In this document: one piece after another, positions 60,701-64,000 of the stretch
Layout of the letters: each line of letters begins with the position of its first letter
How positions within the stretch are numbered: the first letter of the stretch is position 1
DNA from: Atrina japonica
Lineage: Eukaryota > Mollusca > Bivalvia > Pterioida > Pinnidae
Direction of reading: 5' to 3'
Assembly: GCA_030159075.1 (NCBI GenBank)
Contig: BROG01000048.1
Coordinates: forward strand, 1,054,001 to 1,118,000
Length of the DNA stretch: 64,000 bases
Program-made: the position numbers and the translations under genes
Notes under the pieces: model-generated
What the model saw: only the letters and a program-made list of their open reading frames with translations
Told to the model about the DNA's origin: nothing
Database searches by the model: none

Positions 60701-63700
60701 GTAAGTGAAGAAATTACTAAGATATTGTTCAGACAAATAAAATTAACAAAGGGGAATAACTCCAAGTACTAAGGGTGGTAGGAACCAATATTTGTATGCA
60801 ACACTCTATACTAGAGATGTATACTTTTATTTAATATTGGGAGAATAGTTGAGGAAAAAATGAGAAATAAATGGCACAAACAATGCAAGGGGATGAACAG
60901 AAAGATGGACACACACAAAACTACAGTTCCTGTGGGACTGATAATTGTAAGTGTGAATGAATTACCACAAATAGGGAACCTGCTCTACACTCCTACCACT
61001 CAGGTGATAAAGTATGAGTAATAAAAAGTGAACAAATAACCAGCTTAAATAAAGGGAGACAAATCTCAATCCCAAATGCCTACTTAAGCAATTGTAAAAA
61101 GTGAACAAATGACAGGACAAGGATGCCACCTACTATAAAGGGAGACAAATCTAAATAAAAAAAATGCCTACTTGAGCTTTTGTAAAATGTGAACAACCAA
61201 CAATGTCTTACACAGAGTTGTCTGTCCTTGCATTTTTTATCAATCTCTGTCAACATCTGAAAAGCAGTCCCAAAACACACGATCATGTAACCGAAAGGAT
61301 GTATATAAAAAGCATACACCTCAGAATCGGGATAGGCCCTATATTTATAACCATTTTTAGAAAGTATTTTCATCCGAAATAGTTTTTTATTTTATGTAAA
61401 ACCTAATGATAAATAAATGAGAAAATTATTACTGTATAATGTAACATCTGTCCAAAAGCAACTAAACAGTGCTTACATAAATCCTATAATCAAGCTCTAA
61501 TATAAGGGAATCCCCCATTCATGCCCATGTGTATTTACATTGTAACAACCAAATACTTTATACTCAGTGGAGATAAAGAATATATTAATCTAAGTCAGAT
61601 TAACTGTGTCCACTAGTTTTGGCTGATTAAAATAAAATGGCCGATACCTACTTCTAAAATTTAACGTAACGGTATTCTATGTATGCTGAGTAATTTATCA
61701 ATGCCCATGACAAATAAAATTCAATCTATCCACTCTCAAATTACCCCTACAGGATTTTTTTCACAGGTAATGATGGCCGTCTGTTGAAGTTGGAAAGCGG
61801 AAGTGAAAGAAAGGGACCCTTTATTGCTCAAAATGAATGTAAGATAAAATCATTCGAAAGTCATGTTTTCAGAGCATTCCGACTCTTATCCTATTATATG
61901 TATTCATTTTATTATGTCATATAATATATTGGGAGATATTTCTTGTTAAATTGTTCTTTTGGCAGAAGCAAAATAATGGTTACTCATATGACCCAATTTA
62001 TTAACACCACATGGCTAACACAGAGGTTCTCGTAGGAAAAGTATTTTCAAAAATTGAAGTGACCAAACAAAGAAAAAAGAATGTAGAAAAAATATAAGAT
62101 ATACTTGTTTGTTTTCTACTGATATCAGCACATTTCTTTGAAATCAGACAACCAATTGCATTGTAAATTAAATTTTGAATTTCCTATCTAATGTGACATA
62201 AATCATTACATGAGTATACAAGACTTCTGAGAGTACTGACCAATCACTACAAGTTCCCTATCTCTGAAACCAAAACTATGTGAATGTAGAACAATTACAA
62301 AATTTTAACCAACTCAACTGGACAGACTGACATGCTGACAGAGACAAAGACAAAACCTTCGATTATCCCCTCCCTGGTTTTATCGTTGGGGACTAATGTG
62401 TTATTAACTTACCTGTGTAACTAAAGGTGTAAGAAGAGAAGCCGAACTTTTGCCTAAACATCTAATTGCAAATCTAATACACCGACAACATCGCTCTATA
62501 ATTCTAACATCTGCTTGGTATTTATTGCAGGCTTCAGAAAGAACTGGCCATAACTGAAATCGAAATAATATAAGAAATTTACATTATAACACAATAAACT
62601 GACATGTTGATCACACAATGCTGTTGTCAACCTAAGGTCACAATGGATGAATAATCACTGGAAATTATGTCAAACAAAACTGTAAAATTTGTTAAGGGCT
62701 AATTGTGTATATCAAACAATCCTGCCAAAGGGGCATTGGCTGTATTTTTTTTTCAAAATTTTGTTTTCCTTTTGTACTACTTAGATTGATATACAATAAC
62801 ATAAAAGAGATATACTCAGGCTTGAAATTTCTAAAATTCCTATATATTTTGTGAAAATAGCTTGAGAAACCAAGAATGGCACTTTTTCCATTGCAACTGA
62901 TCAACTTGACCTTACTATTTGTATATGAATACCACACTGGGCCTGACCTTAGTTTCACAAAATATATAGGAATGTAAAATTTTTATGCCTGTGTATACCT
63001 CCTATTTGTTATTGTACATCAAGTACAAGTAATAAAAGTAGAAAAATCGAAATATTTAATTTTTGGTAAACACAGCTAATGCCCCTTTAATTGTTGCCTT
63101 ACTGGAATTTGTTTTATGTTTTACCGTTTAACATCCTGATATTTCTACTTGTGGAGATGTTGCCAGCTCTTACGTGATGTCAAACTTGACATGGGCTATG
63201 AACTGATATCACGAAGATTGTAAATCTCACACACATAAGACATATGATATACTTTTTTATTCCAAAAATTTAGCAATGAAAAACTTACCAGTTCAAAAGA
63301 ATTATCAAACTTTACCCAAACTGAAAATTAAAACCAAGATCACCACTCTGGAGGTAAAGCAATACAGAAATCAAAGGGAGCATCTCAGACACTAAAGCTC
63401 TAATCCCCACCTTGTACATCCTAAATAGGGATACTATCTTAAAAACTATGGTATAAACAACAAGTCTCCGACCTTTATTTGAGAGACTATATTATATTTT
63501 TCTACTCTATAGAGACATTTAAAAATGAAAAAAAATTCCAATTTGAATTATAATGTCATTTCATGCCACACTCAACTATTTTTCAGTCATATGGTGGCAG
63601 CCATTTTTTACTGGTGGAGGAGAGAACCTGGTTACAATGTACCCAGGAAGAGACCACCGACCTTCCACAAGTAAACTGTCAAACTTTCTAGTTTCTCACA

Positions 63701-64000
63701 AAAATCAGCTTAGGTTCCAGCAGGACTTAAATCCGCACTAACAAGAATGAAAAAAGAAATTGAATTATGAAATTTTGTAAAAGAAAACAGTACATCCGGT
63801 ACACAATACCTACTTCTTGTATCACAGGTTGACAAGGATGAAGTTGACCATTGTTTATGTTTGGATTTGTGTGTCTGAAAACAAGCAAAAACAACAAAAT
63901 AATAAACAGCAATAACTCATGCTCTGACAAATATCAAAGGTCAAAAGGTCACAGGCATAGTAACAAGTGAGAATTTTTAGAGTCGATGAAAAAACAATTG
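57642..64000 (-). CDS. TNPO3: transportin-3-like nuclear import receptor, 3' half (8 exons), 5' part beyond window
   Basis: Karyopherin-beta family receptor that, in animals, imports SR splicing factors and releases them on RanGTP. Eight minus-strand exons join without a frame break into 303 residues plus a split first codon: 63814-63874, 62413-62553, 60275-60391, 60020-60114, 59181-59337, 58780-58947, 58031-58143, 57642-57702. Diagnostic stretches are [89 protein letters not shown] and the C-terminal [10 protein letters not shown]. These follow the human protein (923 aa) through to its end. HEAT-repeat helices dominate. All introns are GT-AG with matching phases. No stop or shift, so the gene appears intact. 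Introns host a minisatellite, a SINE and other repeats. Confidence 0.95.
58031..58143 (-). CDS. TNPO3: transportin-3 exon ([12 protein letters not shown])
   Basis: 113 bp. [20 protein letters not shown] then [17 protein letters not shown], ending two bases into a Ser codon. Acceptor GTTTACAG, donor GTAATT (weak). It is too short to appear as a long open frame and was found by homology. Confidence 0.92.
58335..58655 (+). repeat. minisatellite CCACATGATGTATGACA in a transportin-3 intron
   Basis: About 15 units of 18-20 bp (CCCACATGATGTATGACACA and variants such as CAAATCATGTACAACACC). A block of mixed variants is duplicated with a spacing of about 72 bp: CCAAATCATGTACAACACCT at about 58472 and about 58549. 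Confidence 0.9.
58780..58947 (-). CDS. TNPO3: transportin-3 exon ([12 protein letters not shown])
   Basis: 168 bp, 56 codons, [20 protein letters not shown] to MKIDRP. Acceptor CATTGCAG, donor GTGAGT. Confidence 0.94.
59181..59337 (-). CDS. TNPO3: transportin-3 exon ([12 protein letters not shown])
   Basis: 157 bp. Completes the Arg codon, then [20 protein letters not shown] to CATKKE. Acceptor ATTTACAG, donor GTAAGA. Confidence 0.93.
59500..59640 (+). repeat. duplicated CACCCCAGGGGCATGTGATG motif with C and A runs
   Basis: The 23-bp motif starting CACCCCAGGGGCATG occurs at about 59516 and about 59611. Between the copies are a run of about 12 C and a run of about 11 A. CCCCAGGGG is itself a short palindrome. 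In an intron. Confidence 0.8.
59745..59825 (+). repeat. diverged copy of the G/C hairpin repeat
   Basis: GGCGATCCAAACACTAGATG, CTCCCGGCGTACCTTTCAGG and CTGGGGGCATAAAAATT correspond to 47480-47532. It lies in the same transportin-3 intron. Confidence 0.6.
60020..60114 (-). CDS. TNPO3: transportin-3 exon ([12 protein letters not shown])
   Basis: 95 bp. It encodes [20 protein letters not shown] and [11 protein letters not shown], ending two bases into an Arg codon. Acceptor CTTTTTCAG, donor GTGAGT. Confidence 0.93.
60275..60391 (-). CDS. TNPO3: transportin-3 exon ([15 protein letters not shown])
   Basis: 117 bp, 39 codons, [20 protein letters not shown] to GLLNMLE. Acceptor TTTTTTCAG, donor GTTTGT. 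This is the most conserved block seen. Confidence 0.94.
60392..62412 (-). other. large transportin-3 intron with internal short repeats
   Basis: Contains imperfect duplications: GGACAAATAACACTACAAAA (60582) versus AGACAAATAAAATTAACAAA (60732), each followed by a GGG-AATAACTC word; and TAAAGGGAGACAAATCT at about 61051 and 61135 (about 84 bp apart). The 97-aa open frame at 61080-61373 lies wholly inside this intron and has no recognisable domain. Confidence 0.7.
62413..62553 (-). CDS. TNPO3: transportin-3 exon ([12 protein letters not shown])
   Basis: 141 bp, exactly 47 codons, from [20 protein letters not shown] to LLTPLVTQ. Acceptor GATTTCAG, donor GTAAGT. It includes the CCRC Cys-rich helix turn conserved in the family. 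Confidence 0.93.
63545..63735 (-). mobile_element. mollusc SINE, antisense copy in a transportin-3 intron
   Basis: TTTTTCAGTCATATGGTGGC, TTTACTGGTGGAGGAGAGAA, CAGGAAGAGACCACCGACCT and AAACTGTCAAACTTTCTAGT are the reverse complement of the family at 6326-6567. The tRNA-like end lies near 63735 (AAATCCGCACTAACAAG). Confidence 0.75.
63814..63874 (-). CDS. TNPO3: transportin-3 exon ([12 protein letters not shown])
   Basis: 61 bp. Acceptor TGTTTTCAG, donor GTAGGT. It begins with the third base of an Arg codon and encodes [20 protein letters not shown]. It matches the human segment after the IFR of AVIFRHTNP. Confidence 0.92.

Noticed and set aside
61080..61373. 97-aa minus-strand open frame as a transportin-3 exon or nested gene
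   Set aside because: It falls in a region that the family order shows to be intron between two perfectly joining exons. The residues do not resemble transportin-3.

Overview
The window looks like nuclear DNA of a marine invertebrate, most likely a bivalve mollusc. It is AT-rich and intron-bearing, with dense microsatellites, mollusc-type tRNA-derived SINEs, Naiad-type Penelope-like retroelements, PIF/Harbinger, mariner and Polinton remnants. I see no bacterial operons, no rRNA and no CRISPR array. Genus and species cannot be fixed from the sequence alone.

Host genes, all on the minus strand. (1) The 3' half of a transportin-3 (TNPO3-like) nuclear import receptor runs from 57642 past the right edge; I resolve eight coding exons with consistent splice sites and phases. 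(2) Two tandem paralogous rhodopsin-like GPCR genes lie at 25653-27103 and 31789-33669. Each has two coding exons, with first coding exons of equal length and the same splice phase. Nothing else in the window is convincingly a host gene.

Layout. 1-4.1 kb: remnant of a Polinton/Maverick-type element, with a broken integrase (+) converging on a broken protein-primed DNA polymerase (-); it looks richer in G+C and CpG than the rest. 4.4-4.9 kb: Penelope-like fragment. 5.5-10.9 kb: dispersed repeats, a SINE and a roughly 930-bp non-autonomous element with terminal inverted repeats. 10.9-15.6 kb: nearly complete but frameshifted Naiad retroelement with an N-terminal GIY-YIG endonuclease, plus extra 3'-end fragments. 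16.5-21.7 kb: decayed two-gene PIF/Harbinger element (MADF gene + and DDE transposase -) with a 1-kb, 48-bp-period hairpin satellite between the halves. 25.6-33.7 kb: GPCR pair with minisatellites between. 35.6-48.5 kb: repeat-rich, with inverted dimers of a ~340-bp repeat, Penelope fragments, SINEs, a mariner nested in a Naiad fragment, and a ~330-bp inverted-repeat pair 5.2 kb apart. 49.9-53.5 kb: two minisatellites. 57.6-64 kb: transportin-3.

The host genes show no functional link to one another. The mobile elements do relate: Naiad 3' ends occur alone, tandemly amplified inside a GPCR intron, and as the target of a mariner. All exon boundaries were read by eye from splice consensus and remembered family homology; no alignment was run.
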